DNA of 47,611 nt, from NCBI RefSeq assembly GCF_910584445.1, contig NZ_CAJUBO010000022.1:1-47611 (forward strand), written 5' to 3'. The notes beneath the pieces were generated by a model. It was not told where the DNA came from. It saw only the letters and a list, made by a program, of their open reading frames with translations, and searched no databases. Below, piece after piece: positions 18,334 through 27,662 of the stretch (position 1 is its first letter; every line of letters starts with the position of its first letter). Both the position numbers and the translations under genes were made by a program. The DNA is from an uncultured Desulfovibrio sp. Its GTDB lineage: Bacteria; Desulfobacterota; Desulfovibrionia; Desulfovibrionales; Desulfovibrionaceae.

Positions 18334-18804
18334 ATGGCAACGCGGTTTACCGGCAGCTATTTCCGCAGCATGGACGCCAAGGGGCGTCTGGTGCTGCCGC
18401 CGAAGTTTCTCGATGCGCTGGGCGCGCCCGGCCACGGGGGCGAGTCCGGCGACCCGGCCGCCGGCGCATTCTGGCTGACCGCGTATTACGGCCATCTGAC
18501 GGCCTATCTGCCGGACCAGTGGGACGCCATTGTGGAGCAGTTGAGCAGTATCCGCATGCCGTCGCCTGCGCTCGCGCATTTCAAGACCAAGGTCATTGGT
18601 CTGGCGCACGAGCTGGTCCCCGACGGGCAGGGCAGGGTGCGTATCCCGCAGCCCTTGCTGCGCGCCGCCGGTCTTGGGCGGGATGCCGTGCTCGTGGGCA
18701 TGCTCGACAAGTTCGAGATCTGGGCGCAGGAACGCTTTGACGATCTCCCGGATGAAGACGTGAGCGAAGAACTGGCGGCCAGAAATGTGGACCTCGATCT
18801 CTGA
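18334..18804 (+). CDS. mraZ: Transcriptional regulator MraZ
   Basis: 156 residues with the two AbrB/SpoVT-like half-domains of MraZ: FRSMDAKGRLVLPPKFLDAL near the start and VPDGQGRVRIPQPLLRAAGL at about residues 94-113. MraZ forms a ring-shaped oligomer, binds repeats upstream of the dcw cluster and represses it. Here it is first in the cluster as usual. Its ATG lies only 6 bases after the last GTGG unit, so the leader is short and the ribosome site weak. Confidence 0.96.
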   Translation: MATRFTGSYFRSMDAKGRLVLPPKFLDALGAPGHGGESGDPAAGAFWLTAYYGHLTAYLPDQWDAIVEQLSSIRMPSPALAHFKTKVIGLAHELVPDGQGRVRIPQPLLRAAGLGRDAVLVGMLDKFEIWAQERFDDLPDEDVSEELAARNVDLDL

Positions 18805-18821
18805 TCCCCTCGGGGGGCGCC

Positions 18822-19811
18822 ATGGCGCCTGACGGCACGCCCCGGCATGTGCCGGTCCTGCTCGAAGAAACGCTGGAGGCGCTCTCGCCGGTGCGCGGCG
18901 GCCGTTATCTGGACGGCACCGTCGGGCTTGGCGGCCATGCGGAGGCCCTGCTCGACGCCGCCCCCGGAAGCGAGTTGTGCGGCCTTGACCGGGATGGGGA
19001 GGCGCTTGCCCTGGCGCGCGGACGGCTTGCCCGGTTCGGGGAGCGCGTCCGCCTGTTTCACAGCCGGTACAGCGAATTTGCCGCGGCGCTTCGGGAACTC
19101 GGCTGGGAGTCGGTCAACGGGGCGCTGCTGGATATCGGGGTCTCTTCCCTCCAGCTGGACGAGGCGGAACGGGGCTTCAGTTTTTCCGGCGACGGACCGC
19201 TGGATATGCGAATGGACCCTTCATCGGGCGAGCGTTCGGCCTGGCACTGGGTCAACAGGGAAAATTTCGGGCGCCTCAAGGAGTGCATCGCCACCTTCGG
19301 CGAGGAGCCGCAGGCCGGGCGCATTGCCCGCGCCATTGTGGAAGCGCGGCAAAAGGCCCCCATCGAAACCACCGCCGAGCTGGCGGCCCTGGTGGAGCGG
19401 GCCTATCCCGCGGCCTGGCGGGCCAGGGCGCGGCGGCATCCGGCCACGCGCACCTTCCAGGCCCTGCGGATGGCGGTCAACGACGAGCTGGGCGAGCTGC
19501 GCCGGTTTCTGGACCGGATCCTGGAGTGGCTCCCGCTTGGGGGACGCCTTGTGGTGATCACCTTCCATTCGCTGGAGGACAGGATGGTCAAGCGCGCCAT
19601 GCGGCACTGGGCCGAAGGCTGCCGCTGCCCCCGGCATGTGGCGGTCTGCCGGTGCGGGCATGTGCCGGAGGTGCGCCTGCTTGCGAAAAAGCCGCTCAGC
19701 GCTTCCGATGAGGAACTCGCGCTCAATCCGCGCGCCAGTTCGGCCAAATTGCGCGCCGTGGAAAAGATCGCCGTGCCGCCGGGAGACGGGGGCATGGGGG
19801 AGCAGGCGTGA
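18822..19811 (+). CDS. rsmH: 16S rRNA (cytosine1402-N4)-methyltransferase
   Basis: 329 residues. SAM-binding motif YLDGTVGLGGHAEALLDA (about residues 28-45), GLDRDGEALALARGRL, then DIGVSSLQLDEAERGFSF and DGPLDMRMDP, all characteristic of RsmH (MraW). RHPATRTFQALRMAVNDEL and VVITFHSLEDRMVKRAMRHW follow. It methylates C1402 in the ribosomal P site with RsmI. Starts 17 bases after mraZ; overlaps the next gene by 4 bases (GTGA). Confidence 0.97.
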   Translation: MAPDGTPRHVPVLLEETLEALSPVRGGRYLDGTVGLGGHAEALLDAAPGSELCGLDRDGEALALARGRLARFGERVRLFHSRYSEFAAALRELGWESVNGALLDIGVSSLQLDEAERGFSFSGDGPLDMRMDPSSGERSAWHWVNRENFGRLKECIATFGEEPQAGRIARAIVEARQKAPIETTAELAALVERAYPAAWRARARRHPATRTFQALRMAVNDELGELRRFLDRILEWLPLGGRLVVITFHSLEDRMVKRAMRHWAEGCRCPRHVAVCRCGHVPEVRLLAKKPLSASDEELALNPRASSAKLRAVEKIAVPPGDGGMGEQA

Positions 19812-20116
19812 ATACCCGCAGAAATCCGGTACGCAGGTCGCAGGGCGGCCGGGGCTGGCTCGCCGTTCTCGCGCTGGAACTGCTCGGCCTGCCGGTGATG
19901 GGCCTGGTGCTCGTCTGGAGCGGCATCGAGCGCACGGACACGACGTATTTCATCAATATCGCCCAGAATGAGGTGCGGGAGCGCCAGTCCCTGCGCGCCA
20001 AGCTGGAGGTCGAGCGGGAACGGCTGCTTTCACCCTATGAATTGCGCCGCCGCGCTCAGGAATTCGACATGCGCGAGCCAGGCCCCGGCCAGGTGCGGCG
20101 CATGGACAGGCCCTAG
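19808..20116 (+). CDS. ftsL: FtsL-like division protein
   Basis: 102 residues from a GTG that overlaps the rsmH stop. A single membrane helix (LAVLALELLGLPVMGLVLVW, about residues 18-37) is followed by a predicted coiled coil (IAQNEVRERQSLRAKLEVER), then SPYELRRRAQEFDMREPGPG, which resembles the conserved end of FtsL. FtsL joins FtsB and FtsQ to activate septal synthesis. Sequence conservation is low, so position between rsmH and ftsI carries much of the call. Confidence 0.8.
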   Translation: MNTRRNPVRRSQGGRGWLAVLALELLGLPVMGLVLVWSGIERTDTTYFINIAQNEVRERQSLRAKLEVERERLLSPYELRRRAQEFDMREPGPGQVRRMDRP

Positions 20117-20204
20117 GTTTTCCACGCCTCGGGCTGGGATGGCCGGCGGCGGCCGGGTCGATGCTGCGAGGGCCGTGCCGGAAAGGGGCACGGTGGAGGA
20201 TGGC

Positions 20205-22391
20205 ATGTTCGGATTTTCGTCACGCAAGCGCAATCGCGCCACCTATGCCCCCCGCCGGGATGCGCGCAAGCCCGCGAGATGGGCGCGGGGAAGCTCCGCG
20301 CCCGGGCGCGCGCCCTCCTCGCGCTGGGCGGAGTGGGCCGCCCGGGTGGACTGGAGCCGCTGGAGGATCAATGCGGTGGCGGTCCTCTTTTGCCTCATCT
20401 GGGTGGCCCTCTGGGGGCGCGCCTGGCATCTCCAGATGATCGAGGGTCCCCGGCTTGCGGACAAGGCCCGGCGCCAGCACATGGCTTCCGAGCTGGTTTC
20501 GGGAAAGCGCGGCCTGATCTATGACCGCAACGGCCAGGTGCTCGCCCGCAGCGTGGAGGCGCGCTCGGTCTATGCCAAGCCGCAGGAGATCGAGGATTTC
20601 GTCCAGACGGCGGCAACTCTTGCGCCGCTGCTCGGGCTGGACGCCCAGAAACTGCATGATGACCTCTCGCGCACGCGCCGACGCTTCGTCTGGCTCAGGC
20701 GCAAGGTGGACGATTCCACTGCTGCCGCGGTACGCAGGGCAAACCTTGCGGGCATCGGCCTGAGCAAGGAATATGACCGCGTTTATCCCTTCAAGCACAT
20801 GGCGGGCCAGCTGCTCGGCTTTGTGGGCCTGGATGACAAGGGTCTGGAGGGCATCGAGCGCTCGCTGGAGGCGCGTCTCGGCTGCATCCCCGTGCGCCAG
20901 ATCGTCCAGCGCGACGCCATGGGCAGGCGCTTCTACCTCAACGAGGAAGGGCAGAGCGAGCCGCGCGGCCAGGATGTGACCCTGACCCTGGACATGCAGA
21001 TCCAGTTCATTGCGGAAGAGGCCGTGGCCCGCGCCGCGCGCGAGTTCGACGCCCGCTGGAGCGGCGCCCTGGTGGTGGAGGTGGAGAGCGGCGACATCCT
21101 CGCCTGGGCGCAGTATCCCTTCTTCAATCCCAACACCTATCGGGAATCCTCGCCGCAGATCTACCGCAACCGCCTGGCGGCCGATGCGCTGGAGCCAGGC
21201 TCCACCTTCAAGCCCTTTGTCATGGCCGCCGCCCTTCAGGAGCGCAAGGTCACGCCCAATACGCTCATTGACTGCGAGGGCGGCAAGTGGGAGCGCAAGA
21301 ACATCTCCATCCGCGACACATCGAACCAGGGCATCCTGCCGGCCAGCAAGGTGCTCCGCTATTCCTCCAATATCGGCATGGCAAAGATCGGACTCCAGCT
21401 GGGGGCGGCCCAATCGTGGAAATATCTGCATGCCCTGGGCTTCGGCGAGCGCACGAGCGTGCCCGTGGCCGAGAGCCGGGGCATCCTGCGCCGCCCGCGT
21501 GACTGGGGCGAAGCGGACGTCATGTCCGCGGCCTTTGGGCAGAGCGTGTCCGTCACGGCGCTTCAGATGGCCCAGGGGTATCTCACGCTGCTCAACCACG
21601 GCGTGTACAAGCCCCTGCGCCTGGTCCGCGAGGAAGGCATGGTGGAGGAGGCGCGCGAGCGCGTCTTCACCGAAAAGACCGTGCGCGAAGTCATGGACAT
21701 GATGCGCGACGTGGTGGAAGAAAGCGACGGCACCGGCAAACGCGCGCGCGTCCCCGGCGTTGAGGTGGCGGGCAAGACCGGCACGGCGCAGAAGGCCGAC
21801 GCCCGCGCGGGCACCTATGGCGTCAAGCGCGTGGCTTCCTTTGTGGGCTTTCTGCCGGCAAAGGCCCCCCGCTATCTGGTCGTCATCTTCGTGGACGAGC
21901 CTACCCGCAACCAGTACGGCGGCGTGGTGGCCGCGCCCGCGTTCAGGGAGATCGCGAGCCGCGTGCTCACCTATACCGGGGCGCTCACGGAAGTCCAGGT
22001 GGCCGAAGCCGCCCGCAAGGGCAATACCCGGCGCCGGGGCCTGAAGCTCGTGGGCATCGAGGCGCCCTGGCTGGAAGGCAAGACCGTCCGGGCCGATGCC
22101 GGGGCCGGACGGGAGGCCGCGGCCGCGGCGCCGGCCGGTGTTGCGACCGCGTCGCGCCGCCAACCGGAGAGCATGCGCCTGCCGGGCCATCGGGCGCGCG
22201 CCGCGAGCCATGTGCCGGATGTCATGGGCAAGTCGGTGCGTAACGCCGTGGAACTGTTTGCCCGCGCCGGTGTGGTGCCCGAACTCAAGGGAACGGGCAG
22301 CCGCGTGGTGCGCCAGAGTCCGCCCGCGGGTACGGCATGGCCCGAGGAAGGCGGACAGGCCAACTATATCCTCTGGCTTTCGGAGCGTTGA
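20205..22391 (+). CDS. ftsI: Septal peptidoglycan transpeptidase (PBP3-like) with PASTA domain
   Basis: 728 residues from ATG 20205, which has GGAGG 5 bases upstream. A basic N-terminus, one membrane helix (INAVAVLFCLIWVALWGRAW), the dimerisation domain (GLIYDRNGQVLARSVEARSV), and the transpeptidase with active-site Ser333 in STFKP, S387-S388-N389, and KTGT at 524-527. A C-terminal PASTA domain (from about residue 668, PDVMGKSVRNAVELFARAGV) is uncommon in gram-negative FtsI, but seen in deltaproteobacterial and gram-positive proteins. It cross-links septal peptidoglycan together with FtsW. Between ftsL and this gene 88 bases hold no other reading frame of note. Confidence 0.96.
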   Translation: MFGFSSRKRNRATYAPRRDARKPARWARGSSAPGRAPSSRWAEWAARVDWSRWRINAVAVLFCLIWVALWGRAWHLQMIEGPRLADKARRQHMASELVSGKRGLIYDRNGQVLARSVEARSVYAKPQEIEDFVQTAATLAPLLGLDAQKLHDDLSRTRRRFVWLRRKVDDSTAAAVRRANLAGIGLSKEYDRVYPFKHMAGQLLGFVGLDDKGLEGIERSLEARLGCIPVRQIVQRDAMGRRFYLNEEGQSEPRGQDVTLTLDMQIQFIAEEAVARAAREFDARWSGALVVEVESGDILAWAQYPFFNPNTYRESSPQIYRNRLAADALEPGSTFKPFVMAAALQERKVTPNTLIDCEGGKWERKNISIRDTSNQGILPASKVLRYSSNIGMAKIGLQLGAAQSWKYLHALGFGERTSVPVAESRGILRRPRDWGEADVMSAAFGQSVSVTALQMAQGYLTLLNHGVYKPLRLVREEGMVEEARERVFTEKTVREVMDMMRDVVEESDGTGKRARVPGVEVAGKTGTAQKADARAGTYGVKRVASFVGFLPAKAPRYLVVIFVDEPTRNQYGGVVAAPAFREIASRVLTYTGALTEVQVAEAARKGNTRRRGLKLVGIEAPWLEGKTVRADAGAGREAAAAAPAGVATASRRQPESMRLPGHRARAASHVPDVMGKSVRNAVELFARAGVVPELKGTGSRVVRQSPPAGTAWPEEGGQANYILWLSER

Positions 22392-22393
22392 CC

Positions 22394-23842
22394 ATGGAAC
22401 GGGATTTCGGGGAACTGCTGGCCGCCTGTGGCGCCGGCCACTGTGAGGTGCGTTCCGATTCGCGCCGGGTGAAGCCGGGGGATGTTTTTGTGGCCGTGCC
22501 CGGGTCCAGCGAGGATGGGACGCGCTTCATTCCGCAGGCCGTTGCGGCCGGGGCCTCCGTCGTCGTCTGCCGGGCGGGGGCGGCCGCCTCCGCGGGGGGA
22601 GGATCCTGCCGTTTCATCGCGCATCCTGACCCGCGCGAGGCCCTGTGGCGGCTTGCCGCCGCGCGCTGGCATACCGGCGACCTGCCGCTGCGGGTGATCG
22701 GCGTCACCGGCACCAATGGCAAGACCACCACGGCGGCGCTGCTGGAGCATCTGTTCACGGCGGCCGGGCACCGGGTGGGCGTGCTCGGGACCGTGACCTA
22801 CCGCTGGCCCGGCCACAGCGAGGCCGCGCCGCTGACCACGCCGGACCCCCTCTCCCTTCACGCCATGCTCGCGCGCATGGCCGAAGCCGGGGTCGATCTG
22901 GCGGTCATGGAAGTTTCTTCCCATGCGCTGGCGCAACAGCGCGTTTCCGGGGTGCCGTTCGCCGGGGCCGCCTTTACCAACCTCACGCAGGATCACCTGG
23001 ATTTCCATCAGGACATGGAAAGCTACTTCAGGGCCAAGGCGCGGCTGTTCCTCGAACTTCCTCGCGCGGACAAGGTCATGGCGGTCAATGCCGATGATCC
23101 CTGGGGGCGGCGCCTGCTGGAACTCTGCCCCGGCGCGCTTTCCTTCGGCCTCGGGCGCGGCGCTCCGGGCAGGCGGCATCTCTGGGGCGAGGTGCTCTCG
23201 TCGGGCACGGCGGGCACCCATCTGCATATGCGCCTTGCCGGCGAGGAGTGGGAACTGCGCTCGCCGCTGGTGGGCGCGTTCAACGCCGCCAACCTGCTCA
23301 CCGCGCAGGCCATGGCGGTGGAGCTTGGCCTCAGGCCGGCGGCCATGGCCGCGCTGGAAACGTTCACCGGCGTGTGCGGCCGGCTGGAGCGGGTGCCCAA
23401 TCCGCAGGGGCTTCATGTCTTTGTGGACTACGCCCACACGCCCGATGCGCTCGTCAATGTGCTCACGGCGCTGCGCGGGGCGGGTTTCGGACGCATCATC
23501 GCGGTCTTCGGCTGCGGCGGCGACCGGGACAGGACCAAGCGGCCGCTCATGGGAGAGGCTGTGGCGCGTCATGCGGATGTCGCCGTGCTCACTTCCGACA
23601 ATCCGCGCAATGAAGACCCCGCGGCCATCCTTGCGGATGTGCTGCCCGGCCTTGCCTCGGCGCGCGAGGTGGTGGTCGAGCCTGACCGCCGCGCGGCAAC
23701 GGCCAGGGCACTTGCCATGCTCGGCGGGGAGGATGCCCTGCTCATCGCGGGCAAGGGGCACGAGGATTACCAGATCATTCAGGGCGTACGGCATCACTAC
23801 AGCGATCAGGAAGTGGTGCGGGAGCTGCTTCGGTGCGAATGA
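22394..23842 (+). CDS. murE: UDP-MurNAc-tripeptide synthetase
   Basis: 482 residues starting two bases after ftsI. Mur ligase hallmarks: N-terminal SDSRRVKPGDVFVAVPGS, P-loop VIGVTGTNGKTTTAALLEHL, TTPDPLSLHAML, VMEVSSHALAQQRVSG, DYAHTPDALVNVLTAL and FGCGGDRDRTKRPLMGEA. The SDNPRNEDP motif marks meso-diaminopimelate as the added amino acid. Cytoplasmic, ATP-dependent. Overlaps murF by 10 bases (GTG start) or 4 (ATGA). Confidence 0.97.
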   Translation: MERDFGELLAACGAGHCEVRSDSRRVKPGDVFVAVPGSSEDGTRFIPQAVAAGASVVVCRAGAAASAGGGSCRFIAHPDPREALWRLAAARWHTGDLPLRVIGVTGTNGKTTTAALLEHLFTAAGHRVGVLGTVTYRWPGHSEAAPLTTPDPLSLHAMLARMAEAGVDLAVMEVSSHALAQQRVSGVPFAGAAFTNLTQDHLDFHQDMESYFRAKARLFLELPRADKVMAVNADDPWGRRLLELCPGALSFGLGRGAPGRRHLWGEVLSSGTAGTHLHMRLAGEEWELRSPLVGAFNAANLLTAQAMAVELGLRPAAMAALETFTGVCGRLERVPNPQGLHVFVDYAHTPDALVNVLTALRGAGFGRIIAVFGCGGDRDRTKRPLMGEAVARHADVAVLTSDNPRNEDPAAILADVLPGLASAREVVVEPDRRAATARALAMLGGEDALLIAGKGHEDYQIIQGVRHHYSDQEVVRELLRCE

Positions 23843-25263
23843 CCATCAGTGAAATGGCGGACGCCCTCGGGCTGGATGCGAAGGGGTTCGCCGGTCGCGC
23901 GGACCGCGCGCTCACCTGCGCCGTCACGGACAGCCGCGAAGCGCGGCCCGGCGCGCTTTTCGTCTGCGTGCCGGGCGCCCGCGCGGACGGGCATGATTTT
24001 GCGGACTCCGCGGTGGAGAACGGGGCTGGCGGGGTCCTGGCCTGTCGTCCGCTGCCGGAGATCAGCGCCCGGGGGGTGCCGGTCCTGGTGGTCCCGAACA
24101 CTGTCAAGGCCCTGGGGCGGCTTGCCGCCCATTGGCGTGACAGGACTTCCGCCAGGGTCGTCTGCGTCACCGGCACGGCCGGCAAGACCACGCTCAAGGA
24201 AACGCTGGCCGCTGTCCTGGCCGTTCATGGCAAGACCGCGCGCACGCCGCTCAATCACAACAACCAGATCGGCATGCCCTGCGCCGTGCTGGATACGGAC
24301 GGCGACGAAGCGTTCTGGGTCATGGAGGCGGGCATCAGCCACGAGGGCGACATGGATGAGCTTGCTTCCATCCTGCGGCCGGACCTGGCGCTTGTCCTCA
24401 ATGTGGGACCGGGCCATACCGAGGGGCTGGGCGGCCGGGGGGTCGCCTGGCACAAGGCCCGTCTGCTCGCGCATCTTGCGCCCGGCGGCGTCGCGCTGGT
24501 GAGCGCGGACTACGCCGACCTTGTGGCCGAGGCGCGGGCCACGGGCGCGCAGCCGCTCTTTTTCAGCGCGGCGGGCGCGGAGGCGCCCTATACCGGCGCC
24601 ATGCCTGACGGAGAGAGCGGACGGTGCCGCCTCGGGCTTGCCGGCGAAAGTTTTGAGGTCGAAACGCCGTTTCGCGGCGCCTTTGGCGCGGAAAACGCCG
24701 TGGCCGCCGCCGCCGCCGCGCACCTGCTCGGCCTGGATGCGGCGGAGATCCGCCGGGGCTTCGCCTCCGTCACCCTTCCGCCCCAGCGCTGTGTCCACAA
24801 GCGTCTTGGGCCGTGGCGCGTCATTGACGACACCTATAATGCCAATCCTCTTTCCATGCGGCGCATGCTGGAGGCCGCGGCGGCGGAGGCCGCGCGCGCC
24901 GGCCTGCCGCTGGTGGCGGTGCTTGGCGAGATGGGCGAACTGGGAGCGGAATCCGCCCATCACCATGAAGAGCTTGGCCGTCTGCTCGCCAGGCTGGATG
25001 TCGCCGTCGTGTTCTGGAAGGGCGGGCACGGCGACGATGTGAAGGCCGGGCTGGAATCGCTCGCGGACCCGGCAGCCGACCGCTGGATGCCCGTGAACGA
25101 TCCCGGGGATTTCCTGCGCGCGTGGGCGGAGCGCGGCGAGCGTCCCGGCGGGGGCGTCCTGCTGTTCAAGGGGTCGCGCGCCAATCGGTTGGAAACGCTG
25201 CTCGCGGCACTGGAAACGGCCCGTCCCGCGGCCCATGAGGGGGAGGAAGCGCGTGTTTTATAA
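23833..25263 (+). CDS. murF: UDP-MurNAc-pentapeptide synthetase
   Basis: 476 residues. SDSREARPGALF-like N-terminus (TDSREARPGALFVCVPGARA), P-loop VCVTGTAGKTTLKETLAAVL, PLNHNNQIGMPCAVLD, MEAGISHEGDMDELASILRP, IDDTYNANPLSMRRMLEAAA and GEMGELGAESAHHHEELGRL. It adds D-Ala-D-Ala to the UDP-MurNAc-tripeptide. Two starts are possible: GTG 23833 (GGAG 8 bases upstream) or ATG 23839 overlapping the murE stop; the first is chosen by ribosome-site spacing. It overlaps mraY by 11 bases. Confidence 0.97.
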   Translation: MRMTISEMADALGLDAKGFAGRADRALTCAVTDSREARPGALFVCVPGARADGHDFADSAVENGAGGVLACRPLPEISARGVPVLVVPNTVKALGRLAAHWRDRTSARVVCVTGTAGKTTLKETLAAVLAVHGKTARTPLNHNNQIGMPCAVLDTDGDEAFWVMEAGISHEGDMDELASILRPDLALVLNVGPGHTEGLGGRGVAWHKARLLAHLAPGGVALVSADYADLVAEARATGAQPLFFSAAGAEAPYTGAMPDGESGRCRLGLAGESFEVETPFRGAFGAENAVAAAAAAHLLGLDAAEIRRGFASVTLPPQRCVHKRLGPWRVIDDTYNANPLSMRRMLEAAAAEAARAGLPLVAVLGEMGELGAESAHHHEELGRLLARLDVAVVFWKGGHGDDVKAGLESLADPAADRWMPVNDPGDFLRAWAERGERPGGGVLLFKGSRANRLETLLAALETARPAAHEGEEARVL

Positions 25264-26329
25264 CCTGTTCGCCCCTCTGGGCGTGGAATGGACGGCGTTC
25301 AACGTCTTCCGTTACATCTCCTTCCGCTCCATGGCGGCGCTCATCACGGCGCTCGTCATCTCGATCCTCGTGGGTCCGCGTTTCATCGCGTGGCTGCGGC
25401 GGCTCAAGTGCGGCCAGTATATCCACGAGGATGTGGCGGCGCATGCCGCCAAGGCGGGAACGCCCACCATGGGCGGCCTGCTCATCCTCTTCAGCCTCTC
25501 CGTGAGCCTGCTCTTCTGGGCGGACCTCGCCAACCGCTATATCTGGCAGACCTTCTTCGTCTTTGTGGGATTCGGGTCCGTGGGCCTGTGGGACGACCTC
25601 TCGAAACTGCGCCACCACCAGAACAAGGGCATCTCCGCCAGGGCCAAGTTCGGGGCGCAGATCCTCGTGGCGTTTTGCGCCATCTGGCTGCTCTGGGAAA
25701 ATCCGGCCTTTGACAGCCGGCTCACCGTGCCCTTTTTCAAAAGCTGGACGCTGGATCTCGGCTGGTTCTACCTGCCGTTCGGCATTTTTCTCATGGTGGC
25801 GGCTTCCAATGCCGTCAACCTGACGGACGGCCTGGACGGGCTGGCTATCGGGCCGTCCATCATCGCGGCCCTCGTCTTCGCCATCTTTCTGTACATCACG
25901 GGCAACGCGCGCTTTTCCGCCTATCTTCTCGTGCCCTACATTCCCGGCATGGGCGAGGTGACGGTCTTCTGCGCGGCGCTGGCGGGCGCCGGGCTGGGCT
26001 TTCTCTGGTTCAACGCCTATCCGGCCCAGGTGTTCATGGGCGATGTGGGTTCTCTTTCCATCGGCGGCGTGCTCGGCTATCTGGCCCTGCTCTGCAAGCA
26101 GGAGCTGATCCTTGCCGTTGTGGGCGCCATCTTCGTGGCCGAGACGCTCTCCGTCATCCTGCAGGTGGGCTACTTCCGCTGGACAGGCGGCAAGCGCATC
26201 TTCCGCATGGCGCCGCTGCATCACCATTTTGAACTCAAGGGCGTGCCGGAGTCCAAGATCATCATCAGGTTCTGGATCCTTTCCATCCTGCTGGGGCTGG
26301 TGGCCCTGTCCGTTCTGAAACTGCGCTGA
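25253..26329 (+). CDS. mraY: Phospho-MurNAc-pentapeptide translocase
   Basis: 358 residues from GTG 25253, with GGGAGGAAGC in front; an ATG at 25235 lacks a site. About ten membrane helices. MraY signatures: HAAKAGTPTMGGLLILFSLS, the FVGFGSVGLWDDLSKL segment, AASNAVNLTDGLDGLAIGPS, FNAYPAQVFMGDVGSLSIGG and the MAPLHHHFELKGVPE loop. It transfers phospho-MurNAc-pentapeptide to undecaprenyl phosphate, making lipid I on the inner face of the membrane. Confidence 0.98.
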   Translation: MFYNLFAPLGVEWTAFNVFRYISFRSMAALITALVISILVGPRFIAWLRRLKCGQYIHEDVAAHAAKAGTPTMGGLLILFSLSVSLLFWADLANRYIWQTFFVFVGFGSVGLWDDLSKLRHHQNKGISARAKFGAQILVAFCAIWLLWENPAFDSRLTVPFFKSWTLDLGWFYLPFGIFLMVAASNAVNLTDGLDGLAIGPSIIAALVFAIFLYITGNARFSAYLLVPYIPGMGEVTVFCAALAGAGLGFLWFNAYPAQVFMGDVGSLSIGGVLGYLALLCKQELILAVVGAIFVAETLSVILQVGYFRWTGGKRIFRMAPLHHHFELKGVPESKIIIRFWILSILLGLVALSVLKLR

Positions 26330-26339
26330 GGAAACGAAA

Positions 26340-27662
26340 ATGGCACTGGAACATGTCCGTGGCCCACGGCCACAACCGGGCGAATCCGCCGTGGTGGTCG
26401 GCGCGGGACGTTCGGGCCTTGCCGCCACGCGGCTTTTGCGCCGGCTTGGCGCGCGCGTCCGCCTGCTCGACAGGAAAACGGACGCGCTGACCGGACCCCA
26501 GCAGGCGGAGCTGCGGGCGGCCGGCGTGGATGTCCGGCTGGGCGGGCACACGCCGGAGCAGTTCGCGGATGCGGCCTATGTGATCCCCAGCCCCGGCCTG
26601 CCCGTGGCCGCCCTGGCGCCCCTTGTCGCCGCCGGCGGCGGGGGCGGCGGCCGGAAGGCGCCGGAGATCCTGGCCGAGATGGAACTGGCCTGGCGCTGCC
26701 TGGACGAGGAGCCTGTGCTGGCCGTCACCGGCACCAGCGGCAAGACCACAACGGCCTCGCTGGCCGCGGCCATGCTTCAGGCCCAGGGCTATGCGGTCTT
26801 TCTTGGCGGCAATATCGGCACGCCGCTTTCGGAATATGTGCTTGCCGGGCGCAAGGCCGATGTCCTGGTGCTCGAGATTTCGAGCTTCCAGCTTCAGGGC
26901 TGCACCACATTCTGCCCCCGCGCGGGCATCCTGCTGAACATTTCGCCCAATCACCTGGATTATCACAAGGACATGGCCGAATATGTGGAGGCCAAGTTCC
27001 GCCTGTTCCGCTGTCAGGACGACGGGGACCTCGCCGTCCTGGGCGAGGGGGTGCGCGATCTGGCGGCCGCGTGGCCCCTGCGGGGCAGGAAGGTCTGGGT
27101 GGCCGGGGGGCCTTCGCGCTTTCCGCGCAGCGGACTCATGGGCGCTCATAACGCCTTCAACGCCGAAGCCGCATGGCAGGCCTGCCGTCTTTTCGGCGTG
27201 AGCGAGTCCAATGCCGCCCGGGCGGTGGCGGACTTCCGGCCGCTGCCGCACCGCCTTGAGCGTGTGGCGGAGCGCGGCGGAGTGCTCTTCGTCAATGATT
27301 CCAAGTGCACCACCGTGGCCGCCCTCGAGGTGGCGCTGCGCGCCTTTGACCGGCCGGTGCGCCTCTTGTGCGGCGGCAAGTTCAAGGGCGGCGATCTTGC
27401 GGCGCTTGCGCCGCTGGTGCGCGAAAAGGTCGTTCATATCGGCCTTTTCGGCGCCAGCCGGGAGGAATTTGAACGCGCCTGGGCCGGCATCGCGCCCATG
27501 AGCTGGCACCCCGCGCTGCGCGAGGCCGTGGCGGAGCTGGCGGGCGCGGCCGTTCCGGGCGATGCCGTCCTGCTCGCCCCGGCCACTTCCAGTTTTGACC
27601 TCTACAAGAACTATATGGCCCGTGGCGATGATTTCAAACGCATCGTGGGGGAACTGGCATGA
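26340..27662 (+). CDS. murD: UDP-MurNAc-L-alanine:D-glutamate ligase
   Basis: 440 residues. N-terminal dinucleotide-like fold (VVVGAGRSGLAATRLLRRLG), IPSPGLPVAALAP, P-loop LAVTGTSGKTTTASLAAAML, NISPNHLDYHKDMAEYVEAK, FVNDSKCTTVAALEVALRAF and the C-terminal SFDLYKNYMARGDDFKRIV. Adds D-glutamate to UDP-MurNAc-Ala. A tract of nine Gly and neighbours (AAGGGGGGRKAPE, about residue 99) sits in a loop and looks like a local expansion. Stop overlaps the ftsW start by 4 bases. Confidence 0.97.
   Translation: MALEHVRGPRPQPGESAVVVGAGRSGLAATRLLRRLGARVRLLDRKTDALTGPQQAELRAAGVDVRLGGHTPEQFADAAYVIPSPGLPVAALAPLVAAGGGGGGRKAPEILAEMELAWRCLDEEPVLAVTGTSGKTTTASLAAAMLQAQGYAVFLGGNIGTPLSEYVLAGRKADVLVLEISSFQLQGCTTFCPRAGILLNISPNHLDYHKDMAEYVEAKFRLFRCQDDGDLAVLGEGVRDLAAAWPLRGRKVWVAGGPSRFPRSGLMGAHNAFNAEAAWQACRLFGVSESNAARAVADFRPLPHRLERVAERGGVLFVNDSKCTTVAALEVALRAFDRPVRLLCGGKFKGGDLAALAPLVREKVVHIGLFGASREEFERAWAGIAPMSWHPALREAVAELAGAAVPGDAVLLAPATSSFDLYKNYMARGDDFKRIVGELA

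Noticed and set aside
26630..26660. Gly tract in MurD as frameshift or assembly error
   Set aside because: The frame stays open and all MurD motifs on both sides are in frame.
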